Assembly: GCA_947044365.1 (NCBI GenBank)
Contig: OX345641.1
Coordinates: 824,960 to 888,959 of the forward strand
DNA length: 64,000 nucleotides
Source: Petrosia ficiformis
Lineage: Eukaryota; Porifera; Demospongiae; Haplosclerida; Petrosiidae
Direction of reading: 5' to 3'
Shown: positions 1 through 11,491 of the stretch, piece by piece
Layout of the letters: every line of letters begins with the position of its first letter
Numbering within the stretch: position 1 is the first letter of the stretch
Position numbers and translations under genes: made by a program
Notes under the pieces: generated by a model
Seen by the model: only the letters and a program-made list of their open reading frames with translations
Told to the model about the DNA's origin: nothing
Databases searched by the model: none

Positions 1-377
1 AAATCTATTATTGTTGTATAAGTGTATAAAATGTTTGTTACTATGGTAACTATATAGTATACAGTCACTTCTTCCACTTGGTTTGACTCCCTCCCGTGTT
101 TGTATTTTTTCTTTTCCCTTTTGTTCTTTTCTCCTCCTCTTCTTTTACATATGCTATTAGAATGATTAACAAACTATTATCAATTAACTTTGTAGTTGAA
201 ATCATGTTATACACATAATTCGTAATAATCACATGCAACATTGATGACCTCATGGTCATGTGGCACTGATAAGGAAGTCAGATGCCTATTTTTTGTGTGT
301 ATTATCCTTACTACTTTATACCGCCCTACTAATTAACTGTAAATTGTGCTTACAATCATTAATTTTAAGTGTCTTAA
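1..377. other. 3' flank of type I caspase copy A, no gene seen
   Basis: Non-coding sequence downstream of the caspase A stop codon. The same block lies downstream of the other type I copies (about 11110-11491, 31765-32140 and 49170-49559), so it is part of the duplicated unit. It contains a CT-rich tract near 95-145 and a short palindromic stretch near 245-262. The short open frame at 65-259 recurs in the other flanks but has no protein features I recognise. Confidence 0.6.
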
Positions 378-2413
378 TTAGCTACCTTTCTTCAAGTAAA
401 GCTTGTAGCGAAGCTGACTAACAAATGTGGATATTTGTTTCTTTTCTCCTTTTGTTTTACTAGTCTCATACTCTTCTGCAACTTTCCTGTTGACTTCAGT
501 GAGGATGCTAACCAGATCATGATCTTCACTATATTCCTGGATAGCCTCAACAAGACTCTGGATGAACCAAGAACCATCCTTTTCATGGCGCCAGGCTGCA
601 TAGCCTGGAGGAACTGCATAAGCTGCTAGAATGTCAGCCTCTGTTGGTATTTTTAATTGATCTGTTGATTCCCCAGTTTCAACATTATCTTCCATTTTAC
701 TTTGTTCATGATCTTTCATGACTCCCCCATCTTCTTTGCCTCCCTGACATGCTTGAAAAATAAACAGTTTTGGCTTGTCCAGTAGATTGGGACAGTTGTT
801 CCCACGAAAAGGCTCAATAATCTCTTTATCAATAGATACTGTTTTTCCATCTGTACCATAGAGAATTCCATGATCGCCATGTGTCAGTATTATGACTACA
901 AAACAAGTCAGCTTTGAATGCATAAGGTTAGCCTGTTGAGCTAATTCCATTAATTTAATTATGTTATTACGAGAGCAATTTTCATATATTTTCACTACAA
1001 AATCAAGATTTTCAAATACTGCTAACAAATCACTAGCATCTTTTTGGCTTCCATATCTTACATCACCATTTTTGAATCTCCAGTTGTCAATGATGAGGCA
1101 GTAGCCACGAGGTGACGAAGTCATTGGATATGATCCCATGCCTATTCCTCGGGTGTCTGTTCTCTCCTGACTCTTTATTGTCACATTGCTTATATCTGGA
1201 AGAGCAAGATTCATCGTTTCCATTTCACCTTTGAAAGATACATAATTGAAGTAATATTTATAATAAAGATGCATGTTTAATAAACTCACTTTCACCATCA
1301 GGGAGGTCATCACCATTAGTATCACTAGTTCCTAAATAATACAATTGTCAGACAAGCAAACAAATTACTATATAGTCTGTTCACATTCATGATGTCCTCA
1401 AAATTATGGTGTGATGACTTTACATGTAAAGTTTAATGTCATAAGGGTAATACATGATTATACTATAACTCAATAATGAAACAATGGATTGAAATTTGAC
1501 ATACACAAAAAAGAACGGAGAGTATAATTATATGAAAATGGTGCAGGTAAAAAGATTGTTGGACATTCCAAACTAAAGTTATGAACATTTGTCTGAGGTC
1601 ATGGTGAACGTGAATGACCTTTAGTTATTAGCTATACTTTAAGCAAGTGTTGGTTTGGCATTATAATTGTATATTTAGTTACATACCAGGAGGTTTGCAT
1701 CCAACCAGAACATAGAGTTCACTGTTTCTTGAAAGCTCCTCGAATAGGTTTATATCGATTTTCTCCACAGCAGTCAAAAGATTATCTGGTGTTGCTTTAT
1801 TCCCATTCCCTCTGAGCCACAGACTAACGATGTCAGTTAGTTGCCTTCGGTAATCACCTTCTATTGCTTGTATATCACATAGTTGCACTTTAAGAGCCAA
1901 TCCTAACTGATCCCAGCAAAATGCAATTGGTTGTAGTAATGTTACCAAACTTGAAAAATGGGCATCACTTTGTACTGTGGATATGAAACATCACACAATA
2001 ATGCACATTATCCTATATATAAGACCATAAGACCACATTGATATTGACATACCAACTTCTATAAGATTGTATGTTTTTTCTACTTTTTCTGCAATATTTT
2101 TGTGCTTAATTTTTCTCAAAGCATTGGCCAGGATTCCCCATGTATGATCCTTACCACTCATTCTCAACCAAACTGAAATGGTTTTAATTAGACAATTTTT
2201 AGGATCACTTTTTGGTCTATAAATCTCATTATCGATGTCAGATTTCTTTAAACCTAAGTGCATCCCAAAGGAAATGTATTCACTTCTTGGTACTTTTTGT
2301 AGGAGCTGTACAAGGTCTCCCTCGTGCTTATTAGATTCAACTAGAAAATAAAAGTTTATATTCTAATTTTTGTACACTAATCAAAGTTATAATAACTTAC
2401 ATCTTCCTGTCAT
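378..2413 (-). CDS. Death-Death-caspase protein, copy A (type I)
   Basis: Predicted initiator-type caspase: two N-terminal Death domains for adaptor recruitment and a C-terminal cysteine protease cleaving after Asp. Minus-strand exons: 2401-2413 (13-nt coding start, ATG at 2411-2413, donor GTAAGT), 2053-2340 (Death 1), 1687-1974 (Death 2), 1290-1331 (Asp/Gly-rich linker) and 378-1228 (caspase). All junctions are phase 1 with GT/AG borders; the total of 1482 nt gives 493 aa. The caspase part shows an Arg in VRYGSQKDA (S1 pocket position), the catalytic His in ILTHGDHG (about residue 326), the catalytic Cys in FIFQACQGG (about 370), and AWRHEKDGSWF forming the substrate groove. The family usually has SHG and QACRG; here they are THG and QACQG. 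Cleavage between subunits would fall in the acidic stretch after QACQG. The start relies on the tiny first exon and is less certain than the rest. Confidence 0.85.
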
Positions 2414-3433
2414 CCTGAAGTCACAAAGTGACGGTGCAGTATACTAATACTATATATATATACTATCTTCAGTGTATGATTTAGGAGGAAGAGATATCAT
2501 AACATTTGAGTAACCACAATAGTAATATGATCTTGATTATAATTACGTAATATAAGGAGTGGGTGACTATAGTTAGTATATGAAATGCATGTGATCATCT
2601 CAATGTCACATGATCTATATACTGAACAGCTATCCATGAAAAACACTTGTCATGTTTACATTTGGCATCTAGATTCATTCTGCCCTCTATACGAGAACTA
2701 GTAATATGTGAGTAGGTGTATATGTAATTTAATACTAAGTAGGTGTATATGTATTTTAATACAATGACAGTGCAGTGTAAATAGGCATACATGTGAGGGT
2801 GCAAGAGATATCATAACATTACTACACTATTAAATGTATTTTTATAGTTATATTCCAGTGAATGTAATATGTTAAGTACATTGTAAATCGATCTTTACAT
2901 GTACTTCTGATCTTCAACAACATCAAGTAGCATTATATTCAATCATATCTTATAACACAGCACTTCAGTTTGCTTTTACTGTTTGCTAACATAGAAATCA
3001 TAATCGATAAATAATGTCATTCTATTAATTCACGAAGTAATAGTGACAGTGCAGTATACTGTAATATAGTATATCATATATACTCCATGTTTTAGGAGGA
3101 TGACAATGTAGAGATATCATATGAAGTAACACAATGGTAATATGATCCATATAAGGAGTGTTCTTCCCAGTGATAATATCATATGCTAATTATAATATCT
3201 CAATAGTAATCAATATGATCTATAGAAGTGTTCTTCCCAGAAAGTGGGTTAAGCAATATCTATAACATTCTTTGTGGTGCACAATGGTTTGGCTTCAGTA
3301 AAAAATGTGATAATGCATGAGCAAAGCAGTGTATTGGATAATTGAGGCATTTATTGGTCTGCCTGAGTGCCACATTATTAACACTTAATGCATTGTAAAG
3401 CATGTTATAAAATATTTAGTGCCTATCAATTAG

Positions 3434-3715
3434 ACAATAATGACCACTTTTAGTTATAGTTATAGTATGACTAGTTTATTAAACATTTAGTTTAGTTATA
3501 ATTTAATGAAATTAGGCTTACTAAAAGGGTTTTAGTTATCTATAATTATAACTGAAAACGCCCATTATTGGCCAATTTTCATTTTAGTTAGTTATATATA
3601 GTTATTACAGTAGACTTGTAATTTAGTTATAGTTTATAGTTAACTATAGCTAAAAGTCACAATACCTTACTAAAAGTGGTTTTAGTTATAGTTATAGTTA
3701 ACTAAAACAATACTA
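3434..3715. mobile_element. TTTTAGTTATAG-rich MITE-like element, copy 1
   Basis: A 282-bp block built of TAGTTATAG-like words. It is flanked by an 11-bp direct repeat, ctatcaattag (3423-3433 and 3716-3726), consistent with a target-site duplication. It shares its interior (cccattattggcc, attttcattttagttag, actaaaag) with the better preserved copies at 29102-29357 and 46820-47103. There is no coding capacity, so it is non-autonomous. The left terminus is degenerate here. Confidence 0.6.
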
Positions 3716-4339
3716 CTATCAATTAGTGTGTTTTTCACAGGTAGCTGTGATTAAGTAGTTAATGTATTCATGTGCATTCTGTTTAAAACGCCATCAGGTG
3801 ACTATAGTATATGAAATTGTGATTGACCAATGTCGCATGACCTATATACTACTTTTAAAAAGAGTTTGACGTAACCCTGTTATACATCATAATTGCTATA
3901 TAACATACAGTACTATAATTAGTATTATGATAGCCACAAACTGACCTGCAGGATTATCATAACATTTAGTTGGATAGTATGTACATGTATATACTGATAA
4001 TTATAAAGAGAGGTCGGAAAGCATAATGTTTGCATTTGCAGGTAACAACCAGTTAAGTTGAATGAACAAATACTATAGAACAGAGGTTCTGTGAAATTTA
4101 GAATATTAATTATTTACACTACTCATGATACATCATTCTAAATTCCAATCTCTTACCTTACTTCAATTAAAGTTTGTATAGCGAAGCTAACAAATACGGA
4201 TATTTGTTTTTTTCTTGTTTACAACTGCTTAAATTTTTCCATAATAAAAAAACATCTAAAAACTATAATTAAAATGCATGTATGTATGACAAGTAATTAG
4301 TAATAATTATAATGTGTTTATGTTATTTGTTTGATGATG

Positions 4340-4404
4340 TCACATTTTTTTATCTAGCTGACAGTTGATCTTCTTCAGTACATTCATCCACATCTATTGC
4401 TATA
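4340..4404 (-). other. Conserved exon-like segment upstream of type I genes
   Basis: Read on the minus strand, a pyrimidine-rich stretch ending in AG is followed by a short open frame starting ATGGATGTGGATGAATG and closing in a stop about 20 codons later in the best copies. Matching segments lie at about 14335-14412 (upstream of C), 18475-18545 (D), 35020-35090 (G) and 52410-52492 (J), and not upstream of type II genes. It could be a 5' untranslated exon, a terminal exon of something lost, or a conserved regulatory block. Function unknown. Confidence 0.3.
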
Positions 4405-4631
4405 CATGAAAGAAACACAAACAGTATATCCATTTTGATTGTATAAGCTATAATGAAAGTGAATCTAGTGGTAGGAAGTACAGTTAATTACACTCTTACA
4501 AGTGTATCTTATAGTCTGCATGTTCACATTCATTAAAATGATGACTTTATTATGTACTATAGTGTATAGTTTAATGTAAAATTAATAATATAACTCAATA
4601 TTGAAACAATGTATTGAATGTTACATATATA

Positions 4632-4965
4632 AAGGTATGTGTAGTTATATACAATACTATATAACTACATGTACATGTATATGATTATGTGTAGTTACAT
4701 ACAATACTATATAACTACATGTACATGTATATGATTATGTGTAGTTACATACAATACTATATAACTACATGTACATGTATATGATTATGTGTAGTTACAT
4801 ACAATACTATATAACTACATGTACATGTATATGATTATGTGTAGTTACATACAATGCTATATAACTACATGTACATGTATATGATTATGTGTAGTTACAT
4901 ACAATACTATATAACTACATGTACATGTATATGATTATGTGTAGTTACATACAATACTATATGTA
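4632..4965. repeat. 50-bp-unit minisatellite, about 6 copies
   Basis: Tandem array with a unit of exactly 50 bp (acatacaatactatataact, then acatgtacatgt, then atatgattatgtgtagtt). Each unit carries the self-complementary word ACATGTACATGT. The same array precedes all five SDF2-like fragments, with copy number from about 3 to about 29. Confidence 0.9.
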
Positions 4966-5102
4966 TTGCATAAAGGAAATTAGTTTTTGATTATAATTAT
5001 AAAATATTTTCATTTCTTTTCGTATACTTTCATATTTAGCATGTGTATTTACATAAATTCAAGTTTAGTCTGTTTTCTAGTAAACACATAGATCTACAAC
5101 AT

Positions 5103-5210
5103 ACCTATACATACATACATGTACATACATACATACATACATACATACATACATACATACATACATACATGTACGTGCATACATACATACGTAAGTACAT
5201 GTACATGCAC
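5103..5210. repeat. (CATA)n / (CATG)n microsatellite
   Basis: Tetranucleotide run of CATA with occasional CATG, between the minisatellite and the first retained SDF2 exon. Equivalent runs are at about 19190-19290, 24370-24470, 36977-37045 and 42530-42605. The open frames across it (Thr/Ile/His/Tyr-rich) are an artefact of the repeat. Confidence 0.85.
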
Positions 5211-6057
5211 GTACATCTGTTTGTTCATCTATCCACATTCTTCCATCCACAGAGATTCAGTGAAGTGTAATTCAGTTATCCATCTTCAACATCTCTCTAC
5301 TCAATTGTTTCTTCACAGTCATAAAGTCACCTCTCCATTGTCTGGTAACCAGGAAGTGAGTGCCTTTGGTAATGGAGGTAAAGGGGATAGAGGTAATTAG
5401 ACCACTGGATACATCGATATAATTATACATGTACACATGTAGATGGATGGATGGATGGACAGACAAACAGATGGATGGAATACTAAATAAGGTTTCGTGC
5501 AGGTTTATGTTAGCAATTGAAAGATGAAGGAGTTCGTACAGTCATACTGGGATGAATCAGGGTAACATAGGAACTCCCCCTCAAATGTTTTTCAGATTAG
5601 TACAAATAGTTCATGTGTGTTAATTATATATACCGTATATGGGGAGCAGGTCAAGAGTGGTGAAAATAAATAAAAACGTCCATTAATATTTCCACACCCG
5701 GGTTACCTGAAGATCTATAACATACTTTTAAAATAGTATCATATGATTGGTTATATGTTCAGTTAGTCACTTCACTCCTATTTCTACAATGTTTCATTAT
5801 ATGCTCTTGTGTTGCTAGGTGATAACTGGATTGTTGATTGTAATGACTCTAGCAAATATTGGAATAGAGATGATCTTGTGAGATTCAAAGTTTTCAAACA
5901 CAAAGTCACTGGAAAGTATGTCTTAACATATTTACATTATACATGCACATGTAGTATACATGTTACATGTGTACATACATTTACATGTACATATATTCCC
6001 AATAAATGTATTTATTCATGTACATTCATAATTCCTATTTATCAATATCAATTCATA

Positions 6058-6182
6058 CTCCATCTATCTATTTATCCATCCATTCATCCATCCATCTATC
6101 CATCCATCCATCCATCCATACATCCATACATCCATCCATCCATCCATTCATCCATTGATCCATTCATCTATCCATCTATTTA
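6058..6182. repeat. (ATCC/ATTC)n microsatellite in SDF2 copy 1 intron
   Basis: Run of CATC, CATT and TATC words in the intron between SDF2 exons 2 and 3. The same repeat sits at the same intron position in the other four copies. Confidence 0.85.
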
Positions 6183-6635
6183 ACATTCAATATAGTTAAT
6201 CTTACACTTCCTCATTTGTAAAAGGGTATTACACATGTAGTTTTAGTTAGTTAACTAAAACAAAAACCCTCAATATTATTTTAGTTATTGTCTTCATTAC
6301 CTGTTTCTCTTACAGGTTTCTTCCTTCCAGTGGTCACTCGTATGGTAGACCAATAGCTGGTCAAAGAGAAATATCGGCATATGGAAATGCTGGTAATCAG
6401 AATAACCTATGGACAGCAATGGTATGACCACACCTCCATGCTCCAACTTGATTAGCCACACCTCCTCTGTGAAGTGACTTTCAAGATATGCTGATTCAGT
6501 ATGCACAGAATCGTGCAACCAATCAAATTCTAGTATTGTCAAATGTGATCAAATGTCTACAATTATAAATGCCTAAAAAGTAAAAAAAAAAATATTTTCA
6601 GAAATCAGTCAGCATAACAAAATGAAATGCTACCA

Positions 6636-6865
6636 GACACTTCTCTATGTACATGTAGGTAGGGGAGGTTACTAATTACTTGTACATATCTCTATGTACA
6701 TGTAGGTAGGGGAGATTACTAATTACATGTACATATCTCTATGTACATGTAGGTAGGGGAGGTTACTAATTATTTGTACATAGTAGGTTACCACTTACAT
6801 GTACATGTAGGTGGGTGAGGTTACCAGTTACATGTACATAGTAGGGTCAGGTTACAAGTACATGT
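6636..6865. repeat. Short tandem repeat in last SDF2 intron
   Basis: Three to four imperfect copies of a roughly 47-bp unit (tctctatgtacatgtaggta, then ggggaggttactaattac, then ttgtacata) in the last intron of SDF2 copy 1. Other copies have only one or two units, so the expansion is local. Confidence 0.7.
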
Positions 6866-6988
6866 ATCTCCACCTTCATTTTTATTGGTTCATCTATTTC
6901 TTCCTAAAAGATGTCTTCTATCCTTCATTTTTGTTCTCTCTCTCTCCAGGAGGGTGTATATATGGAGCCAAATAATGAGAATTTGTAA

Positions 6989-8081
6989 CCACACCCATTT
7001 TAAGATGGAAATTGTAATTCTGAATTTAATATATAGTTGTAACCATTAATTTATTTGTAGCTTGTAACATCACATGACATCACAAGACATCACATGACAT
7101 CATATTACATCATGTGTGTGTGTGAGAAATACATCTTGTTGTTTTAAACAGGATTTACCCGATATGTCAAATTCGCTTTTCTTTATAATTATTTCAACTT
7201 CTTCATTTCAGTAATGAACTGTTGATTCAATTTCATTTTTTCCACTTGTATTCACAGTACTATTATGGTAAGACTAGTCTAGGCCTCTAGTACAAAGTTG
7301 ACAAAAAAACATACTTCAATTATTGATTTCTATATTTCTGGTTGGCCACCTTAATAAGACAGAAAAAAACAGGAGCTGTTACAGAGACTAGATATACTGA
7401 TATTTTCAAGCTATATCATCACCTGATATCTTAATGGAGTGCTTTCACAGTGGATGACCCTTCCTAATGTTATGGAGACATTTACAGTTTTCTCATAATT
7501 GATACTTTGTAAAAGGGCTGAAATAATTAATAGTTAAAAAAATCAATACAAAAATAGATTTTTGTCATAAAAGCATGGCTCAATAATTGTACTTTATAAA
7601 TTCAAGGTGTAGGGGTTCTACTGTACGTGTATACACACAAAAGATTAAGAGAATACTTTATCTCACTTGAACTATAACCACACGCAACTAAGTTTATTTA
7701 ACTGTATACGTATTTACTATCATGTGACTTGTAGTTACTGATCTATATCACGTTACACTTATTAGTATGGCAAAGTTAAGTTTAAGTATGGACATTATAA
7801 TCAAAACCAAAGAAACTATAATTGTAACTATAAATGAAAATAATAATTGTAATAAACTACATTACAATACACTGCAAAAAAACTAACTAGTACTACGAAT
7901 AATAATTATAATGAACTAAATTACAAAACACTGCAAAAAAATTAATTAGTACTACAAAAAATGAAATAATGATTATAATAAACTAAACTACAGAACAGCC
8001 ACTCCTATTTTCTGAGTCTCCCTCTTCTTTTTCCCCAGAGACTAAACCTATTAGAATGAATTTGAATTGTGATTGATGACA
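6989..8081. other. Convergent spacer between SDF2 copy 1 and caspase B
   Basis: The 3' flanks of two convergent genes, conserved in all five units. It includes CATCACATGA repeats (about 7065-7105). It also holds a segment at about 7145-7300 that reads openly on the minus strand in copies 2, 4 and 5 but is disrupted in copies 1 and 3. No gene is supported. Confidence 0.55.
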
Positions 8082-9825
8082 TCAAAATAATGTCATTCTA
8101 TTTAAGTACATTTCATCCTTACTTTTCTTTAAGTAAAGCTTGTAGCGAAGCTGACTCACAAATGATGGTATTTGTTTCTTATCATTCTTGTAGTCTTCTG
8201 CAACTTTCCTGTTGACTTCAGTGAGGATACTAACAAGATCATGATCTCCACTAAATTTATTTATGGCAGCAACAAGACTCTGAATAAACCAAGAACCCTT
8301 TTGCTTGTTTCGCCAGGCTTTGTAACCAAGAGGAACTGCATATGCTTCTAGAATGTCAGCCTCTGTAGGTAGTTTCAACTGATCTGTTCTTTCTCCTTTA
8401 TCTTCCAAACTTTGACCTGTTCTTGGCATTTCATCTGTCTCCTCTTGCATCACCCCATCATCCTCTCTGATTCCCCGACACGCTTGGAAAATAAAGAGCT
8501 TGGGCTTGCCCACAAGTGTGTGACATTTTTCACCACGAAAAGGATCAATAATTTCATTATTGATGGACACTGCTTCGTTATCAGTACCGTAAAGAGCCCC
8601 ATAATTGCCATGTGTCAGGATTACAACTGCAAAGCAATTGAACTTTGAGTGATCCTTACCACTAGCTTGTTTCATCAATTCAATAATCTCATTACCTTTG
8701 AGATTTTCATAAGAGGAAACTTGAAATTTGTGATTTTGGAACATTTCCTTCAAATCTTTAGCATCTTTTTGGCTTCCATATCTTACATTACCATTTTTGA
8801 ATCTCCAGTTGTCAACAATGAGGCAGTAGCCACGAGGCATTGAATTCATTGGATATGATCCCATTTCTTTTCTTCGGGTGTCTGTTTCCTCCTGATTCTC
8901 TATTGTCACATCGCTTATATCTGGAAGAGCAATATTCATTGTTTTTGTTTCACCTTTCAAAGATACAAGATTAAAAGGAAGTTGAAGTAATTGTACTAAA
9001 GATGTTTTGCCATCAGGGAGGTCATCACATTCAGTATCATTAGGTCCTATGTTAAAATTTTCAGACACACAAACTATAATTTAAAGGATTGTTATATTAT
9101 ATTTTAATGTAAGAGTTGATTTGTCAGTATAATTTAAATTTACTTATATACATACCAGGAGGTTTGCATCCAACCAGACCATAGAATTCATGATTCATGG
9201 ACAGATGTTCTGCCAAGCGGCCTTCCTCAATTGTGTCCAAAGCACCAGCGAGAGCTTCTGGAGTCCGATTTTTCCCATTTCTCTTTAGCCAGATATTAAG
9301 GATTTCACTCAGTTGTCTCTGGTAATCATTTTCAAGTGCTATTGCTTGTATCACACTTTGTGGCACATTATGAGCTAATGCTAGCTGGTTCCAGCGAGAT
9401 GCAGTTGGACGTAGCAATTGCATCAATTTACCATGATCAATGTGTGGCACTATATGAATACACAATAACACATGCACTCACTTTTGTGTTGTATGTACAT
9501 ACAAACATAATTATATACCTTCTATGGGGTGGTCTTCTGTCACCTTTCTTGCTATATCATGTTGATGAACTGTTTCTAAAGCATTAACCAGAGTTCCCCA
9601 AGTACGATCCTTTCTTTTTGATCTGAGCCAAAGTGGAATGAGATCCCTGAGGCAATCCAATGGTTTTTTACTTGGCTGGTATGTCTCATTATCTACTAAC
9701 ATTTTATCCAAACCTAACTCAGTCCCTATTTTAGTATAACTACATACCGGTAATTCTTTTAGAAACTGTACCAGTCTTCCTTCATACTGATTAGATTTGG
9801 CTAGTAAGAGAAATTGACGTAACAT
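8082..9825 (-). CDS. Death-Death-caspase protein, copy B (type II)
   Basis: Exons: 9519-9800 (Death 1), 9156-9449 (Death 2) and 8082-9046 (linker plus caspase fused), all phase 1. The 13-nt start exon of type I genes is missing. The nearest in-frame ATG (9823-9825) lies in what is an intron in copy H and runs through the preserved acceptor, giving MLRQFLLLAKSN and a 521-aa product. Whether that start is used is unknown. Caspase motifs are VRYGSQKDA, THGNYG (catalytic His), FIFQACRGI (catalytic Cys) and AWRNKQKGSWF. The frame also stays open 22 nt upstream of 9046, but that stretch is intron: the acceptor AG lies right before GACCTAATGATAC. Confidence 0.8.
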
Positions 9826-11491
9826 TTTTGTGAGAACTATACTCTGCAAAAACAGTTTGGTTATTTCAACCTATCACTTGGTTACCTCAATTGCATTTCA
9901 AATATTCCATTACTGCTCAATTTAAGCGTTAGAAGCCAGCTAGCTTATCTTTTGGTGTTGGAATGTTGTTCACAATGACAATATAAATTAGTCAGTACTT
10001 CCCCACTATGAGTTTACGTAATTACTGATATTCTGTTTGTCATCCTCCACTATTAATTTACTTAGTCATTATGAACACAACATTCCAACACTATAACTTA
10101 AAATTACAGTGTGTATATGTAATTTAGTACAGAATGACGGCACAGTATATACGTGTATATGTAATTTCATACAGAATGATGGCACAGTATATACTAAGAC
10201 ATATGAGGTATCATATATCATAACAATCCATGTATTTACTAAAAGTTAACCATAAAAAGTACTATATGTGGCATTCCAATGAATGTATGTAATATGTTAA
10301 ATACATTAGAAATTGATCTTTACATGTACATCTGATATTCAACAACATCAGTATTACAACAAAACACTTTTTTTTCACTGTTTGCTAACTAATATAGAAA
10401 TCACAAATACTCTATGTATTGTAAAACACTCAAATCTTTTATTTGCTATAACTATGTCACACTAAAACTAATGTTGTCAAAGTAATCAGTTTATTAAGAA
10501 TCAAAACAATAATGTCCTAATAACGGTTCTGCCAGCTACTCTATATACATGAATATGTTTGATATTTCGCTGCAATACTTTTGTTGTAAGTAAAGTAACA
10601 TGACAATGTATGAAAATACATCTAGCCCACACATCAGTAGGTAGGAGGTGACTATCATCGATTAGACTGCTGCAGACTATACAAGTTTCTCCATGAGGAT
10701 AGAAGTATCAGGGCCAATGTTGGTTGCCTCTTGTTCCTTCTAAACTGCGCCAGGCTTTCCTTCAACACCTACATGGGTCCTAAAGTTGTATATTATATTC
10801 ATGCAGTAACTAATAATTGCCACCTCTTCTCAACAATTAATATCACAAGATGTGATATGCTTGTTGTGACATACAGGAATGGACTTAGCTTTGTTTAAGT
10901 TATTCCATATGGCAATTAATGTATATTGTACAGCACTATCATTATCATGGTATGTGCAGAAGTCCTGAGTTTAGTATATACTAAGAAGAAATACATGCCA
11001 ATTAATGTTTGTTTAGTTTACTATATGTATATATATAAGATGTATGTACACAATGAAAGTTTAAATTGCCAAAATGTAAAAGTAATAATTTGGAAAAGAA
11101 AAGCTACATTGTACCTAAATCTATTATTGTCGTATAAGTGTATAAACTTTTTGTTACTATGGTAACTATATAGTACAGTCACTTCTTCTGCTTGGTTTGA
11201 CTCCCTCCTGTGTTTGTATTCTTTCTTTTTCGTTTTGTTCTTTTCTCCTCCTCTTTTTTTACATATACTATTAGAATGATAAACAAACTATTCTCAATTA
11301 ACTTTGTAGTTGAAATCATGTTATATACATAATTCGTAATAATCACATGCGACATTGATGACCTCATGGTCATGTGGCACTGATAAGCGAGTCAGATGCC
11401 TATTTTTTGTGTGTATTATCCTAAATACTTTATACCGCCCTACTAATTAATTGTAAATTTTGGTTACAATCATTAATTTTAAGTGCCTTAA
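9826..11491. other. Spacer between caspases B and C
   Basis: No gene is supported. The stretch at about 10420-10600 recurs at about 16375-16490, 30215-30400 and 48530-48650. The part at about 10630-10800 recurs in direct orientation near 48700-48870 and appears inverted near 30430-30560. From about 11110 it is the shared 3' flank of type I caspases. Confidence 0.55.

Larger units (their letters stand above)
2414..4631. other. Spacer upstream of copy A, no complete gene
   Basis: AT-rich spacer between caspase A and the first minisatellite. About 2575-3030 is nearly identical to about 17640-18120 upstream of copy D, so it belongs to the duplicated unit. It contains a MITE-like insertion (3434-3715) and an exon-like segment at 4340-4404. 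Nothing else coding was seen. Confidence 0.6.
5253..6988 (+). pseudogene. SDF2-like MIR-domain gene, 5'-truncated copy 1
   Basis: Four plus-strand exons: 5253-5392, 5819-5915, 6316-6421 and 6950-6988 (ends in TAA), with canonical splice sites. The translation contains LHSHKVTSPLSGNQEVSAFG, then [19 protein letters not shown], then [18 protein letters not shown], then EGVYMEPNNENL. This matches the second and third MIR repeats of SDF2 and SDF2L1, ER-lumen chaperone cofactors related to the MIR region of protein O-mannosyltransferases. The signal peptide and first MIR repeat have no counterpart upstream, where a microsatellite and minisatellite lie instead. The end lacks an HDEL-type ER-retention signal. 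In exon 2 this copy has an extra in-frame 9-nt repeat (FKVFK instead of FK). The reading frame is otherwise intact; I call it a gene fragment rather than a full gene. Confidence 0.75.

Noticed and set aside
4632..4965. CRISPR-like array (regular 50-bp period)
   Set aside because: Units are directly tandem without unique spacers, and the genome is eukaryotic. It is a minisatellite.
5043..5270. Thr/Ile/His/Tyr-rich and Ser/Ile/His/Pro-rich open frames in the CATA and ATCC microsatellites, here and in the other modules
   Set aside because: Tetranucleotide repeats without stops give long open frames by chance; composition and phase vary between copies.
8412..8648. Open frames on the plus strand antisense to every caspase exon
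   Set aside because: Shadows of the real minus-strand coding sequence; no splice sites, starts or family match of their own.
9047..9068. Start of caspase B at an in-frame Met about 7 codons upstream of the linker (also E, F, I)
   Set aside because: The stretch is intronic: a splice acceptor (ACATAG) falls right before GACCTAATGATAC and the phase matches the Death exon 2 donor, so translation enters from the Death exons.
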